64,000 bases of DNA from Halorussus vallis (GTDB lineage Archaea > Halobacteriota > Halobacteria > Halobacteriales > Haladaptataceae). The translations under genes were made by a program, and so were the position numbers. The stretch is from the NCBI RefSeq assembly GCF_024138165.1, contig NZ_CP100000.1, forward strand, positions 682,001-746,000, given 5' to 3'. Numbering within the stretch: position 1 is the first letter of the stretch; each line of letters starts with the position of its first letter. The notes under the pieces were generated by a model. It saw only the letters and a program-made list of their open reading frames with translations, did no database searches and had not been told where the DNA came from. This document shows, one piece after another, positions 26,164 through 36,442 of the stretch.

Positions 26164-26493
26164 TCAGAGCGGGAGCGCCGCGCGCACTCGCTCGATGACG
26201 CCCGGGGTCCGAGAGGTTCGGTAGCGTTCGAAGACGGGGTGGAGCGCGTTCAGGAAGTCCTGCTGGCTCTCGAACCGAGTCCGGTCGGTGTCGCCGACGG
26301 CCTCCGAGAGCGAGACGGCGTGTCCTTTCGCGTTGTAGTCGATGCGAGGGTCCGACAGCGACCGAACGACCTCCTCGCCCGTCGCGGGAAACGATACCTC
26401 TGCGCCGTCGAGTTCGGCCGCCACCTCGGCGATGCCGAACTCGATGACCTCCGGTCCGTCGTCCGTGTTCGACGAAGGTGGCCTGACGCCCAT
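26164..26493 (-). CDS. Conserved haloarchaeal protein, DUF5789-like
   Basis: A 109-residue acidic protein. The core has PEVIEFGIAEVAAELDGAEVSFPATGEEVVRSL and later DFLNALHPVFERYRT, a pattern I associate with the small haloarchaeal DUF5789 proteins of unknown function; this family match is from memory. The start at 26493 (MGVRPPSSN) is chosen because a TATA-like CTTTTCAAA near 26519-26525 lies about 28 bases upstream, which makes the longer in-frame start unlikely. It converges with the acyl-CoA synthetase gene (17 bases apart). No catalytic motif is seen. Confidence 0.65.
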   Translation of the reverse strand: MGVRPPSSNTDDGPEVIEFGIAEVAAELDGAEVSFPATGEEVVRSLSDPRIDYNAKGHAVSLSEAVGDTDRTRFESQQDFLNALHPVFERYRTSRTPGVIERVRAALPL

Positions 26494-26682
26494 GGGGATA
26501 GGTATCGACCCGGAGTTTGAAAAGCTACTCCCCCGAGGGGCGCGGCGGTTAAGTTCCTCGGTTCTATGCAATTCTCCGCCGGACGAAACCAACCGAATCC
26601 GCGCGACGCCTCGGCGTCGGTCGTTGGATAACGTTGATGATGGATAGTGCCTTTCTTAACCGTCCGGCACTTACGTCACGCT

Positions 26683-27846
26683 ATGACAGGCGTTCGAGTT
26701 GCGGGCGTGGGGCTGACCCACTTCGGCAAGCACCCCGAGCGAACCGGCCGGGACCTCTTCGCGGAGGCGAGCGCGGCGGCGTTCGCCGACGCGGGCGTCG
26801 ACCGCTCGGCGGTCGAGTCGCTGAAGTACGGCAACTTCATGGGCGAACTGGCCGAACACCAGGGTCACCAGGGGCCGCTGATGGCGGAAGCCGCGGGCGT
26901 CGACGCGCCCGCGACCCGCTACGAGAGCGCGTGCGCCTCCTCGGGCGTCGCGGTGCGCGAAGCCGTCAAGGACGTCCGCAACGGCGAGGCCGACGTGGTG
27001 CTGGTCGGCGGCGCCGAGCGCATGAACAACCTCGGGACCGCGGGCACGACCGAGGCGCTGGCCATCGCGGCCGACGACCTCTACGAGGTCCGGGCGGGCA
27101 TCACCTTCCCCGGCGCGTACGCGCTGATGGCCCGCGCGTACTTCGAGCGCTACGGCGGGACCCGGGAGGACCTCGCCGCCATCGCGGTGAAGAACCACGA
27201 CAACGCCCTGCCGAACGAGCACGCGCAGTTCCAGCGCGAAATCACGGTCGACGAGGCGCTCGACGCGCCGATGATCGCCGACCCGCTCGGCCTCTACGAC
27301 GCCTGCCCCATCACCGACGGCGCGAGCGCCGTCGTCCTCGTCAGCGACGAGTACGCCGAGGCTCACGACCTCGACGCGCCGGTCGCCGTCACCGGCACGG
27401 GACAAGGCGGCGACAAGATGGCCCTCCAGGACCGCGAGTACCTCGCCCGCACGCCCGCCGCCGAGAAGGCCGCCGAGGAGGCCTACGCCGACGCGGGTGT
27501 CGAGGCGACCGACGTGGCGACCGCCGAGGTCCACGACTGCTTCACCATCGCGGAGGTGCTGGCGCTCGAATCGCTCGACTTCTACGCGCCCGGCGAGGGC
27601 ATCGGCGCGGCCGCCCGCGGCGAGACGACCCGCGACGGCGACCTGCCGGTGAACCTCTCGGGCGGTCTCAAGGCCAAAGGACACCCGGTCGGCGCGACCG
27701 GTACGAGTCAAATCGCAGAGCTGACTCGCCTGCTCCGGGGCGACCACCCCAACAGCGACGCCGTGGACGGCGAGGTCGGCGTGGCACACAACGCCGGCGG
27801 AACGGTCGCCAGCACCACGGTCCACGTCCTGGAGGTGGTCGCATGA
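26683..27846 (+). CDS. Thiolase-family acyltransferase (SCP-2 type)
   Basis: A 387-residue thiolase-fold enzyme. The active-site cysteine lies in YESACASSGVAVREA. HDCFTIAEVLALESLDF carries the HDCF motif of SCP-2-type thiolases, and KAKGHPVGATGTSQ supplies the second catalytic region. Archaeal members work with a DUF35 protein, here encoded next with a 4-base overlap. In archaea such thiolases condense acetyl-CoA to acetoacetyl-CoA (the entry to the mevalonate pathway, in complex with HMG-CoA synthase) or cleave 3-ketoacyl-CoA. The upstream acyl-CoA synthetase makes a catabolic role possible, but no HMG-CoA synthase is in the window. A CTTAACC at 26654-26661 is a likely TATA box for a leaderless message. 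Confidence 0.9.
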   Translation: MTGVRVAGVGLTHFGKHPERTGRDLFAEASAAAFADAGVDRSAVESLKYGNFMGELAEHQGHQGPLMAEAAGVDAPATRYESACASSGVAVREAVKDVRNGEADVVLVGGAERMNNLGTAGTTEALAIAADDLYEVRAGITFPGAYALMARAYFERYGGTREDLAAIAVKNHDNALPNEHAQFQREITVDEALDAPMIADPLGLYDACPITDGASAVVLVSDEYAEAHDLDAPVAVTGTGQGGDKMALQDREYLARTPAAEKAAEEAYADAGVEATDVATAEVHDCFTIAEVLALESLDFYAPGEGIGAAARGETTRDGDLPVNLSGGLKAKGHPVGATGTSQIAELTRLLRGDHPNSDAVDGEVGVAHNAGGTVASTTVHVLEVVA

Positions 27847-28235
27847 GCGGCGACGAACTCGTTCGCGACGACGGCTTCGACGACTTCCTCGACGCGGTCG
27901 CCGACGGCGAGGGGTTCTACGTGGAGTGCGAGAACGGCCACGGGTCGCTGCCGCCCCGGCGGGTCTGCCCGCACTGCGGGACGACCGACCTCAAAGAGGT
28001 TCCGCTACCCGAGAGTGGCGAGGTCGAAACCCACACGACGATTCACGTCGCCTCGCCGGAGTTCGCCGACGACGTCCCCTACGTCACCGCCGTCGTCGAC
28101 TTCGGCCCGGTGCGACTCACCGGCCAACTCCAGGACGTCGACCCCGATGCGGTCGAAACCGGCGCGTCGGTCGCCCCCGACGTCGGGTCGACCGAGACGA
28201 CCGGCGAGCGAATCCTAGTTTTCCGACCGCGGTAG
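27843..28235 (+). CDS. DUF35 Zn-ribbon/OB-fold protein, thiolase partner
   Basis: A 130-residue protein with an N-terminal helix, a rubredoxin-like zinc ribbon (CENGHGSLPPRRVCPHCG near residues 31-48, in which the first pair is Cys and His rather than CXXC) and a C-terminal OB fold ending ERILVFRPR. DUF35 proteins bind CoA and bridge thiolase and HMG-CoA synthase in archaea. The start overlaps the thiolase stop (ATGA), which implies equal synthesis of the two subunits. Confidence 0.9.
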   Translation: MSGDELVRDDGFDDFLDAVADGEGFYVECENGHGSLPPRRVCPHCGTTDLKEVPLPESGEVETHTTIHVASPEFADDVPYVTAVVDFGPVRLTGQLQDVDPDAVETGASVAPDVGSTETTGERILVFRPR

Positions 28236-28330
28236 TCCGTCCCGCAGTCCTCGACGGGCGACCGCGGTCGGACGAACTTCCGAGACGTTAGCCCTGGCTT
28301 CGCTCGAAGAAGATTCCGTCGGCCGGTCCG

Positions 28331-28360
28331 GTCCGGGGTCACCCGCGGGCGACCCCGGAC
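28331..28360. terminator. 10-bp hairpin between convergent genes
   Basis: GTCCGGGGTC (28331-28340) and GACCCCGGAC (28351-28360) pair perfectly around a 10-base loop. It lies 95 bases after the DUF35 stop and 18 bases after the alpha/beta hydrolase stop on the other strand, so it can act on both transcripts. Confidence 0.6.
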
Positions 28361-28377
28361 TGGCTGCTACCGTCGGT

Positions 28378-29385
28378 TTACTGCCCGGCTTCGGCGCTCT
28401 GTTCGCCCTCCGCCTCTGTTTCGACGTCCGTCTCGTGTTCGGGTTCGACGTCGATGCCCGCCGCGGTCAGTTCGTCCACCAACACGTCGAGGAACGGGCC
28501 GGGGTGTTCGGCGTGGGGGAGCAGGCGGGCGTCGTCGAAGACGACCAGTTTCGCGTCGGCCTGCTCGGCGAGTTCCTCGCCCTCCGAAAGCGGCGTGACG
28601 GTGGCGTCGCGACCCCAGACGATGGTGACGGGGACGTCCAGCGTCGACAGTTCCGCTCCGAGGTCGACGTCCGGGTCGAGGAAGCCCGAGACGAACGAGG
28701 CGGGCGCGAACCGCGCGCCCGGCTGGTGGGCGGTCTGCCACTGGTCGTCGACGTCGTGTTCGGTGTACCCGGCCTCCGTCGAGTAAGCGTCGCGGTTGTC
28801 GAAGTAGTGCAGCGACCGGCGACTCGTGAGGAGGTTGAACAGCGCGGTTCCGACCAGCGGCGACCGGAACAGCGACCGGAGCCAGGTCCGGCGCTTGCCC
28901 GTGTCGGCGGTCGGGCAGACAAGCACCATCCGGGAGAACACGTCGGCCTGCTGCTGGGCGAGCACCGCGTAGGAGCCGGTGAGCGAGGACGCCACGCAGG
29001 CGGCGTCGTCGGTCAGGTCCTCGGCGAAGTCGGTGACGAAGGCGGTGTACAGCGACGCCGAGTAGGTCAGCGGCGGCCGGTCCGACCGGCCGAAGCCCGG
29101 CAGGTCCGGCGCGACGACGTGGTGGGTCTTGCTCAGTTGTTCGAAGATCTGGTCGAACTCCTTGTTCGAGGCGGCGGCGTGAATTCCGTGCAACAGGAGT
29201 ACGTCCGGGTCGTCCGGGTCGCCGGCCTCGGTGTACGCGACGTCGAATCCGCGCCAGCGGTACGTCTGCTGTTCGCCCGGGAGCGCGGGTTGGAGTTCGC
29301 CCGCTTTTCGGGCGAGTAGTCGATTCCCGACTGCGGCGGCGCCCAGTCCTCCCGCAACCGCGGTGACGGCGGTTCGTAGCTTCAT
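28378..29385 (-). CDS. Alpha/beta hydrolase
   Basis: A 335-residue alpha/beta hydrolase. Visible are the oxyanion motif VLLLHGIHAAASN, VAPDLPGFGRSDRP, the acid in VWGRDATVTPL, and the probable catalytic His in LLPHAEHPGPF. The nucleophile elbow reads ACVASSLTGSYA rather than the usual G-X-S-X-G. The N-terminus has a short Ala/Gly-rich hydrophobic segment (residues 6-24), which could be a membrane anchor or uncleaved signal. The C-terminus is a 30-residue acidic tail. Substrate unknown. It is transcribed separately from the prolyl oligopeptidase gene. Confidence 0.8.
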   Translation of the reverse strand: MKLRTAVTAVAGGLGAAAVGNRLLARKAGELQPALPGEQQTYRWRGFDVAYTEAGDPDDPDVLLLHGIHAAASNKEFDQIFEQLSKTHHVVAPDLPGFGRSDRPPLTYSASLYTAFVTDFAEDLTDDAACVASSLTGSYAVLAQQQADVFSRMVLVCPTADTGKRRTWLRSLFRSPLVGTALFNLLTSRRSLHYFDNRDAYSTEAGYTEHDVDDQWQTAHQPGARFAPASFVSGFLDPDVDLGAELSTLDVPVTIVWGRDATVTPLSEGEELAEQADAKLVVFDDARLLPHAEHPGPFLDVLVDELTAAGIDVEPEHETDVETEAEGEQSAEAGQ

Positions 29386-29478
29386 GGGCGACTAGTCACC
29401 GTGGAGAGGTTTAGCTCTTGTTGGCGGCCTCACCCTCCGGTTTTCGTCGTGGAGGAGAGCGCACGACGAAACGGCGGC

Positions 29479-31491
29479 CTACTCCAGCACGTCCAACCGG
29501 TCGTAGAGGAACGCCCACTTGTCGAGTTCCTCTCGGACCCGCATCGACGTGGACTTCCCCGAACCGTGTCCGGTGGCGTCCTCGACGCGGAGCAAAACCG
29601 GGGCGTCGCCGCGGTTGGCCGCCTGCATCCGAGCGGCCATCTTGCGGGCGTGCGCCGGGTGAACGCGCGAGTCTCCCGCCGCCGCCTTGAACAGCGTCGC
29701 GGGGTACGCGCGCTCCTCGACGTTGTGGTACGGCGAGTACTCCCGGAGGTACTCGAACGCCTCCGGGTCCTCGGGCGACCCGTACTCGGTGGTCCACGTC
29801 TCGCCGAGCAACAACTCGTGGAACCGGAGCATGTCGAGCACCGGAACGGCGGAGATCGCCGCGCCGAACAGGTCCGGCCGCTGGGTCAGCGCCGCGCCGA
29901 CCAGCAGGCCGCCGTTGGACGCACCGAGCGCCGCCAGGCGTTCCGGGCGGGTGTAGCCCGCTTCGACGAGTCCCTCGGCGACGGCGTAGAAGTCGTCGAA
30001 GACGTTCTGCTTGTTCTCCTTCATCCCCTCGCGGTGCCACCGCTCGCCGTACTCCGCGCCGCCTCGCAGGTTGGCCTGCACGTAGACGCCGCCGTCCTCC
30101 AGGAAAGCCGTGCGGAACCGATCGTACATCGGCGGCAGACTGGTTCGAAAGCCGCCGTAGCCGTAGACGACGGCCGGGTTGTCGCCTTCGAGGTCGATTC
30201 CCTCTCGGTGGACCACGAACGCCGGCACCTCGGTCCCGTCGGCCGACTCGAAGAACTGCTGAGCGACAACGATGTCGGCGTCGCCGTCGGCCCGGCGCCG
30301 TTCGACGACGCTCGTTTCGCCGGTTTCGGCGTCGCCCCGGACGACTCGGCGGGGTCGGTCGAACGTCTCGACGGTGAAGAAGAACTCCGACGTCGCCCGA
30401 GCGCCGTGCAGGTAGTAGTCTTCGACGGCCGCGTACGCCGGTAGCGCCGCGTCGTGAAGGCGTTCCCCGTCGGAGTCGTACACCGTCAGCGACGAGTGGG
30501 CGTCCCGCTGGTGGTGCGCGACCACGTACTCCCCCGCGAAGACGAAGTTCTGCAGCGTCCCGTCGCGCTGGGGGACGATTTGGCGGAGGTCGTCGGGGTC
30601 CACGTCGCGAGCGTCGACGTCGCAGGCGAGCACCCGGGACCGCGGCGCATCGTAATCGGTGAGCAAGTAGACGGTTCCGTCGCGTAGCTTCGCCCGGAAG
30701 AAGCTGTCAACGCCGACGACCAGCGGAACGAGTTCGCCGGACTCGGGGGTCCCCGTCCACCGGAGGACATCCGCGCTGCGCCACCCCTCTCGGAATGTCA
30801 CTACGAGTTCTCCTTCGTCGGTGACCAGTTCGGGCCAGACGCGCCGGCCCACGTCGTCGACGAGCACCGAATCCGTCCCCTCCGTTCCGAGTTCGTGATA
30901 CCGAATCTGCTTGTCGAGTTGCGCGCCGCCGCCCGCCGCCCCGGTCGTCACGTAGTAGAGTCCCGAATCGCCCCACGCGATTCCGCCGAGGAAAGTCCGG
31001 CCGCAGTCGCAGATTTCGTCGACGACGTCACCGGTATCCACGTCGAGGACGACCACGTCGTAGTTCTCGTCGCCGCCCTCGGCGACGCCGTACGCGACGA
31101 GCGACCCGTCCGGCGACGGGAGGAACCAGTCCAGCGACTCGCCCTCGGGCCACTCGTTGGGGTCGGCGAGGACGCGGGGTTCGTCGTCGAGGGTCGGGCG
31201 GAAGAGCAGTCTCGCGCGGTCCTCGTCCGTCGATTCGACGCGCTGGAAGTACCCCCGCTCCCGGGGGACGAAGCGACCGTAGTTCGGGACGTCGGCGAGT
31301 TCGCGGAACCGCGGTTCGAGCGCCTCGCGGGCCTCGTTCCGGAGTTGCTCGTCGGTGTACTCGTTCTGCCGCGCGACCCACGCGGCGACCTCCTCGTCGT
31401 CGTCCTCCAGCCAGCGATAGGGGTCGCGTACCTCCTCGCCGTGGAGCGTTTCGACGACCTCGCGCTGCTCGGTTTCGGGGGGTTGTGGCAT
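29479..31491 (-). CDS. Prolyl oligopeptidase (S9A family)
   Basis: A 670-residue serine peptidase that cleaves short peptides after proline, close to the usual length for S9A. It opens with the family motif [19 protein letters not shown]. The beta-propeller occupies about residues 75-395. The catalytic domain has the nucleophile in [12 protein letters not shown], the aspartate in [16 protein letters not shown] and the histidine in [10 protein letters not shown]. No signal peptide is seen, so it is cytoplasmic. A TATA-like AATATTATG near 31510-31520 (minus strand) lies 20-30 bases upstream of the ATG. The gene diverges from the mevalonate kinase gene. Confidence 0.93.
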   Translation of the reverse strand: MPQPPETEQREVVETLHGEEVRDPYRWLEDDDEEVAAWVARQNEYTDEQLRNEAREALEPRFRELADVPNYGRFVPRERGYFQRVESTDEDRARLLFRPTLDDEPRVLADPNEWPEGESLDWFLPSPDGSLVAYGVAEGGDENYDVVVLDVDTGDVVDEICDCGRTFLGGIAWGDSGLYYVTTGAAGGGAQLDKQIRYHELGTEGTDSVLVDDVGRRVWPELVTDEGELVVTFREGWRSADVLRWTGTPESGELVPLVVGVDSFFRAKLRDGTVYLLTDYDAPRSRVLACDVDARDVDPDDLRQIVPQRDGTLQNFVFAGEYVVAHHQRDAHSSLTVYDSDGERLHDAALPAYAAVEDYYLHGARATSEFFFTVETFDRPRRVVRGDAETGETSVVERRRADGDADIVVAQQFFESADGTEVPAFVVHREGIDLEGDNPAVVYGYGGFRTSLPPMYDRFRTAFLEDGGVYVQANLRGGAEYGERWHREGMKENKQNVFDDFYAVAEGLVEAGYTRPERLAALGASNGGLLVGAALTQRPDLFGAAISAVPVLDMLRFHELLLGETWTTEYGSPEDPEAFEYLREYSPYHNVEERAYPATLFKAAAGDSRVHPAHARKMAARMQAANRGDAPVLLRVEDATGHGSGKSTSMRVREELDKWAFLYDRLDVLE

Positions 31492-31624
31492 ACATCTCCG
31501 TGTCAGCCATAGTACATAATATTTCGGGCGAAGGCGACCGATTCACCGGGACGGCGACCGATTCGCCCGGACCACGGCAACCGGTTCGGAAAGAGTGTTA
31601 ACCCCCGAACCGGAACCTCCCCGT

Positions 31625-32614
31625 ATGGTCGTTTCGAGCGCTCCCGGCAAGGTCTACCTGTTCGGGGAGCACGCGGTCGTCTACGGCGAACCGGCGGTGC
31701 CCTGCGCCATCGAGCGGCGGGCGACGGTCACCGTCGAACAGCGGGACGACGACCGACTGCGCGTTCACGCCGAGGACCTGAGCCTCGACGGGTTCATCGT
31801 CGAGTACAGTAGCGCGACCGACGACGTCCCGGACGTCGCCGCCTCCCAGTCGCTGGTCGAAGCCGGGATGGGCTACGTCGACGCGGCGGTCGAGCAGGCC
31901 CGCGAGGTCGCCGACGCCCCCGACGCGGGATTCGACATTACGGTCGAGAGCCAGATTCCGCTCGGCGCCGGCCTCGGGTCGTCGGCCGCCGTCACGGCCG
32001 CCTGCATCGACGCCGCGTCGCGCGAACTGGGCGTCGAACTCCCGACGGACGAGATCGCCGAGCGCGCCTACCGGGCCGAACTCGAAGTCCAGGACGGCGA
32101 GGCCTCCCGGGCCGACACTTTCTGCTCGGCGACGGGCGGCGCGGTCCGGGTCGAGGGCGACGACTGCCGGACCATCGACGCGCCCGACCTCCCGTTCGTC
32201 ATCGGGTTCGACGGCGGCGCGGGAGACACAGGTGAACTCGTCGCGGGCGTTCGCGCGCTCCGCGAGGAGTACGACTTCGCCGCCGACACCGTCGAGAGCA
32301 TCGGCGAGATCGTCCGCCACGGCGAGACGGTGCTGGCCGACGGCGACGTGGCCGAACTCGGTCGACTGATGAACTTCAACCACGGCCTGCTGGAGGCGCT
32401 GGGCGTCTCCTCGCGGTCGCTCGACCAGATGGTGTGGGCGGCCCGGGACGCCGGCGCGCTCGGCGCCAAACTGACCGGCGCGGGCGGCGGCGGGTGTATC
32501 GTCGCGCTCGACCCCACCCAGGAAACCGAAACCGCGCTGAAGTTCACGCCCGGGTGCGAGGACGCCTTCCGGGCCGAACTGGCCACCGAGGGCGTCCGGG
32601 TGGAGCGAGCATGA
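31625..32614 (+). CDS. mvk: Mevalonate kinase
   Basis: A 329-residue GHMP kinase that phosphorylates mevalonate in isoprenoid synthesis. It has SSAPGKVYLFGEHAVVYGEP at the N-terminus, the ATP loop IPLGAGLGSSAAVTAA and the C-terminal KLTGAGGGGCIVAL. The start at 31625 (MVVSSAPGK) matches the family start; a GTTAACC about 27 bases upstream (31596-31602) is a plausible TATA box. The stop overlaps the start of the isopentenyl phosphate kinase gene, a pairing typical of archaea. Its product feeds synthesis of archaeal ether lipids, quinones and dolichol. Confidence 0.95.
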   Translation: MVVSSAPGKVYLFGEHAVVYGEPAVPCAIERRATVTVEQRDDDRLRVHAEDLSLDGFIVEYSSATDDVPDVAASQSLVEAGMGYVDAAVEQAREVADAPDAGFDITVESQIPLGAGLGSSAAVTAACIDAASRELGVELPTDEIAERAYRAELEVQDGEASRADTFCSATGGAVRVEGDDCRTIDAPDLPFVIGFDGGAGDTGELVAGVRALREEYDFAADTVESIGEIVRHGETVLADGDVAELGRLMNFNHGLLEALGVSSRSLDQMVWAARDAGALGAKLTGAGGGGCIVALDPTQETETALKFTPGCEDAFRAELATEGVRVERA

Positions 32615-33348
32615 CCACCGTGGTCAAACTCGGCGGGAGCGTCATCACCGACAAGGACCGCGCCGAGACGCTGGACGGCCCGGCACTGGCAGACGCGGCG
32701 TCGGCCATCGCCGAGGCCGACGCGGCGGACCTCGTCGTGGTCCACGGCGGCGGGAGCTTCGGCCACCACAACGCCAGCGAGCACGGCGTCTCAAAGACCG
32801 ACGGCTCGAACGACGCCGCCGCGGCGGTCGAGATCCACGGCGCGATGAAGACGCTGAACGACTTCGTGCTCTCGCGGCTCCACGACCGGGGCGTGCCGGC
32901 GGTCCCGGTCCACCCGTTCTCCGCGGCGCGGCGGGACCGCGAAGCAGCGCTGACTCTGATGACCGAGCAGGTCGAGACGATGCTCGGCGAGGGGTTCGTC
33001 CCGGTACTTCACGGCGACGTGGTCGCCCACGAGGGCGAGGGCGTGACCATCCTCAGCGGCGACGAGGTGGTGACGGCGGTCGCCCGCGGCGTCGACGCCG
33101 ACCGCGTGGGCTTCTGCTCAACGGTCCCGGGCGTGCTGGACGGCGAGGACGTGATTCCGGAGATCCGCTCCTACGACGAGGTAGCCGACGTCCTCGGCGG
33201 GAGCGACGCGACCGACGTGACAGGTGGGATGGCCGGAAAGGTCCGGGCGCTGTTGGACCTCGGCGCTCCCGCGACCATCTTCGGTCCCGACGACCTTCGG
33301 GCGTTCCTCGCCGGCGAGGAGCCCGGGACGAGAATCGACGGTCGGTAG
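32611..33348 (+). CDS. Isopentenyl phosphate kinase
   Basis: A 245-residue amino-acid-kinase-fold enzyme that converts isopentenyl phosphate to isopentenyl diphosphate, the last step of the archaeal mevalonate route that runs through a decarboxylase. Motifs: VVKLGGSVITDKDRAE, LVVVHGGGSFGHHNASEHG (with the catalytic His region), VPVLHGDVVAHEG, and TGGMAGKVRALLDLG. It starts within the last codons of mvk (ATGA overlap), so the two are translationally coupled. A two-copy dispersed element begins 68 bases after the stop. Confidence 0.93.
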   Translation: MTTVVKLGGSVITDKDRAETLDGPALADAASAIAEADAADLVVVHGGGSFGHHNASEHGVSKTDGSNDAAAAVEIHGAMKTLNDFVLSRLHDRGVPAVPVHPFSAARRDREAALTLMTEQVETMLGEGFVPVLHGDVVAHEGEGVTILSGDEVVTAVARGVDADRVGFCSTVPGVLDGEDVIPEIRSYDEVADVLGGSDATDVTGGMAGKVRALLDLGAPATIFGPDDLRAFLAGEEPGTRIDGR

Positions 33349-33415
33349 TCGCCGCAGTTCCTTGCGTAACTCGACGTAATTTGGCTGGCTCGGCCGTTTC
33401 AGGTTAGTCGGGCTA

Positions 33416-33506
33416 ACCCACCTTTTTGCGGCGTCGGGTGGCCTCGCGCCCTCCGGGCACTTCGGCCACCACTTCTTGTAAAAAGCTGGACCAAAAAGGA
33501 ACACGC
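33416..33506 (+). repeat. Dispersed 3'-element, copy A
   Basis: About 91 bases matching copy B at 43740-43833 (minus). Shared order: ACCCACC plus a run of five to six T, GTCGGGT, a hairpin of differing sequence (here arms GGTGGCC/GGCCACC at 33437-33443 and 33464-33470), ACCACT, a run of A, CTGGACCAAAAA, and ACACGC. The copy is oriented with the upstream gene, whose stop is 68 bases before it. Confidence 0.8.
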
Positions 33507-33706
33507 TCGCTCACTGCGTTCGCTCGCATCTTCGAGTTAGTGGTGAACTCGCTCCCTTCGGTCACTCGTGGAAGCGGCCGGGCGCAGAGCGCCCGACCGC
33601 GACGGCGAACCGCGCGAGGCGTCCGGGAAGAGTTGGCCCCGGTATCGTACTTAAACGTTCGCACCGGACGACGTCCCGTTCAGCCGACCGTCTCCGTTCC
33701 GCCTAC

Positions 33707-33745
33707 GTCGCCCGTCGCACCCGCGTTGGGGGCACGACGGGCGAC
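33707..33745 (-). terminator. 11-bp hairpin after the Gfo/Idh/MocA gene
   Basis: GTCGCCCGTCG (33707-33717) pairs with CGACGGGCGAC (33735-33745) around a 17-base loop. It lies 83 bases beyond the stop of the leftward dehydrogenase gene and is a plausible terminator for the transporter operon. Confidence 0.45.
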
Positions 33746-33827
33746 CAGCGGTTCCGCGATAGGCTCGGCCTAACGTGCGAGAAGTCGGAGAGAGAAGAAT
33801 CCGCGACCGACCGCAGTTCGACCCAGG

Positions 33828-34901
33828 TTACCGGAGCTGAATGGCGCGCCCTTCCTCGTTCGAGCGGTAGATAGCGTCGATGACCCGCTGGACTTCGAGT
33901 CCCTGCTCGACCGTGTTCATCGTCGGCGGGACGTCGTCGCGGACAGCCTCGAAGAAGACGCGCTGTTCGGCCTTGTGCGGGTCCTCGTGGCGGGTCTGGA
34001 CCTGGCTGTCGGAGAAGTGGTCGGTGCCCTGGCGGCCGGTTTCGTAGAGGGTGAGCGAGTCGTCGGCCTTGTCGAAGCACGCGCCCGCTTCGGTGCCCCG
34101 GATGATGAACTCCTCGTCGGGCGAGCGGTTGGCCGCCCACGCGACTTCGAGGTTGATGGTCTTGCCGCCCTCCAGGCGCAGGAAGGCGCTCACCGAGTCG
34201 TCGACGCTGAACTCGCCGGAGTTGGTGTCCTCGCCCCACATCTCGAGGTAGGCGTAGTCGTCGCGCGACCCGAACTGCGAGCGGATGGTGCCCGCGACCT
34301 CCTTGACGCGCGCGAAGTCGTGGAAGTGGAGCGCGAGGTCGATGGCGTGGACGCCGATGTCGATGAGCGCGCCGCCGCCCGCTATCTCGCGGTTCGTGAA
34401 CCACGACCCCCGGCCGGGGATACCCCGGCGGCGGATGAAGTTGGCCTCGACGTGTCGGACGTCGCCGAATCGGCCCTCTTCCTGGTAGCCCTTGACGACT
34501 CGAACGGGGTTGCGGAAGCGGTTGTGGAACCCGACCATACAGAAGGCGTCGGCGTTCCGCGCGGCCTCGGCGATTCGCTCCGCACTCTCCAGCGAATGGG
34601 CCAGTGGCTTCTCGAGGAGGACGTCGAGTCCCGATTGGAGGGCGGCGACGGCGTACTCCTCGTGGAACTTGTTCGGGGTCGTGACGACGACCGCGTCCAC
34701 GTCGGCACTGTACAGTTCCTCGTAGCTCTCGAACGACTCGACTCCGTACTTCTCGGCGAACCTGGCGCGTGCGTCCGGATTGATGTCGACGCCGCCGACG
34801 ACGTCGACTCCCTTGATGTCGACGAGACGGTCGGCGTGGTAGTGACCGATGTTCCCCAAGCCGACGAACCCGACCCGTACCGGCTCATTCGTGGCAGACA
34901 T
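33828..34901 (-). CDS. Gfo/Idh/MocA-family NAD(P)-dependent sugar dehydrogenase
   Basis: A 357-residue oxidoreductase. The N-terminal Rossmann domain has VGFVGLGNIGHYHADRL and VVVTTPNKFHEEYAVAAL, then the signature LLEKPLAHSLESAERI. The C-terminal domain has GSWFTNREIAGGGALIDIGVHAIDLALHF, containing the conserved D-X3-H catalytic pair. It is the last gene of the sugar transporter operon (144 bases after the small membrane protein), suggesting it oxidises the imported sugar or polyol. The exact substrate is not predictable; inositol, glucose and other cyclic or open sugars are all used in this family. Confidence 0.9.
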   Translation of the reverse strand: MSATNEPVRVGFVGLGNIGHYHADRLVDIKGVDVVGGVDINPDARARFAEKYGVESFESYEELYSADVDAVVVTTPNKFHEEYAVAALQSGLDVLLEKPLAHSLESAERIAEAARNADAFCMVGFHNRFRNPVRVVKGYQEEGRFGDVRHVEANFIRRRGIPGRGSWFTNREIAGGGALIDIGVHAIDLALHFHDFARVKEVAGTIRSQFGSRDDYAYLEMWGEDTNSGEFSVDDSVSAFLRLEGGKTINLEVAWAANRSPDEEFIIRGTEAGACFDKADDSLTLYETGRQGTDHFSDSQVQTRHEDPHKAEQRVFFEAVRDDVPPTMNTVEQGLEVQRVIDAIYRSNEEGRAIQLR

Positions 34902-35045
34902 AGCTACTAGTGGTAGGCAACCGTGAGGCGTTGTTAGGTCTTTCCCTTCGGGCGCGCACCGCCTCGCTCGCTCTCGATTTGACTCGACAGGGCACTGTCG
35001 AAAACGGTGGGCCGAATCGGTCCGTCCGTCGGTTCGTCGTCACGG

Positions 35046-35248
35046 TCAGTACAGTTGCTGTTCCTTTTCGTCCCGCTCTTTCTCTCGCTCGGCCTGCTCT
35101 TTCTGCTCGCGCCGCGCGGCGAGGAGTTGTTTCCCCGCGGGGATGAACTTCCGCCTGGTGTCGCGGACGAACGAGACGATACCGTAGGCCCAGAAGAAAA
35201 ACAGCACCGTCCCGCCGAGCAGGTAGAGCCAGCCGAGCGTCGTCACCA

Positions 35249-35249
<1 letters not shown>
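35046..35249 (-). CDS. Small single-span membrane protein of the ABC transporter operon
   Basis: A 67-residue protein: one membrane helix (about residues 4-27, LGWLYLLGGTVLFFFWAYGI) followed by a highly charged Arg/Lys/Glu/Gln helix that probably forms a coiled coil. Its ATG overlaps the stop of the ATPase gene by one base (TGATG), so its synthesis is coupled to that of the transporter ATPase. No known domain is recognised. It may be an accessory subunit or regulator of the transporter; this is inference from position. Confidence 0.75.
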
Positions 35250-36436
<1,187 letters not shown>

Positions 36437-36442
36437 TGTCTA

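Larger units (their letters stand above)
33349..33827. other. Gene-free 479-base convergent region
   Basis: Between the isopentenyl phosphate kinase gene and the Gfo/Idh/MocA gene. It holds a small stem GGTTAG/CTAACC at about 33402-33418, the dispersed element at 33416-33506, a CGGGCGC-AGA-GCGCCCG hairpin at 33579-33595, and an 11-bp hairpin at 33707-33745. A short plus-strand open frame at 33426-33773 crosses these repeats and has no credible composition. Confidence 0.7.
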
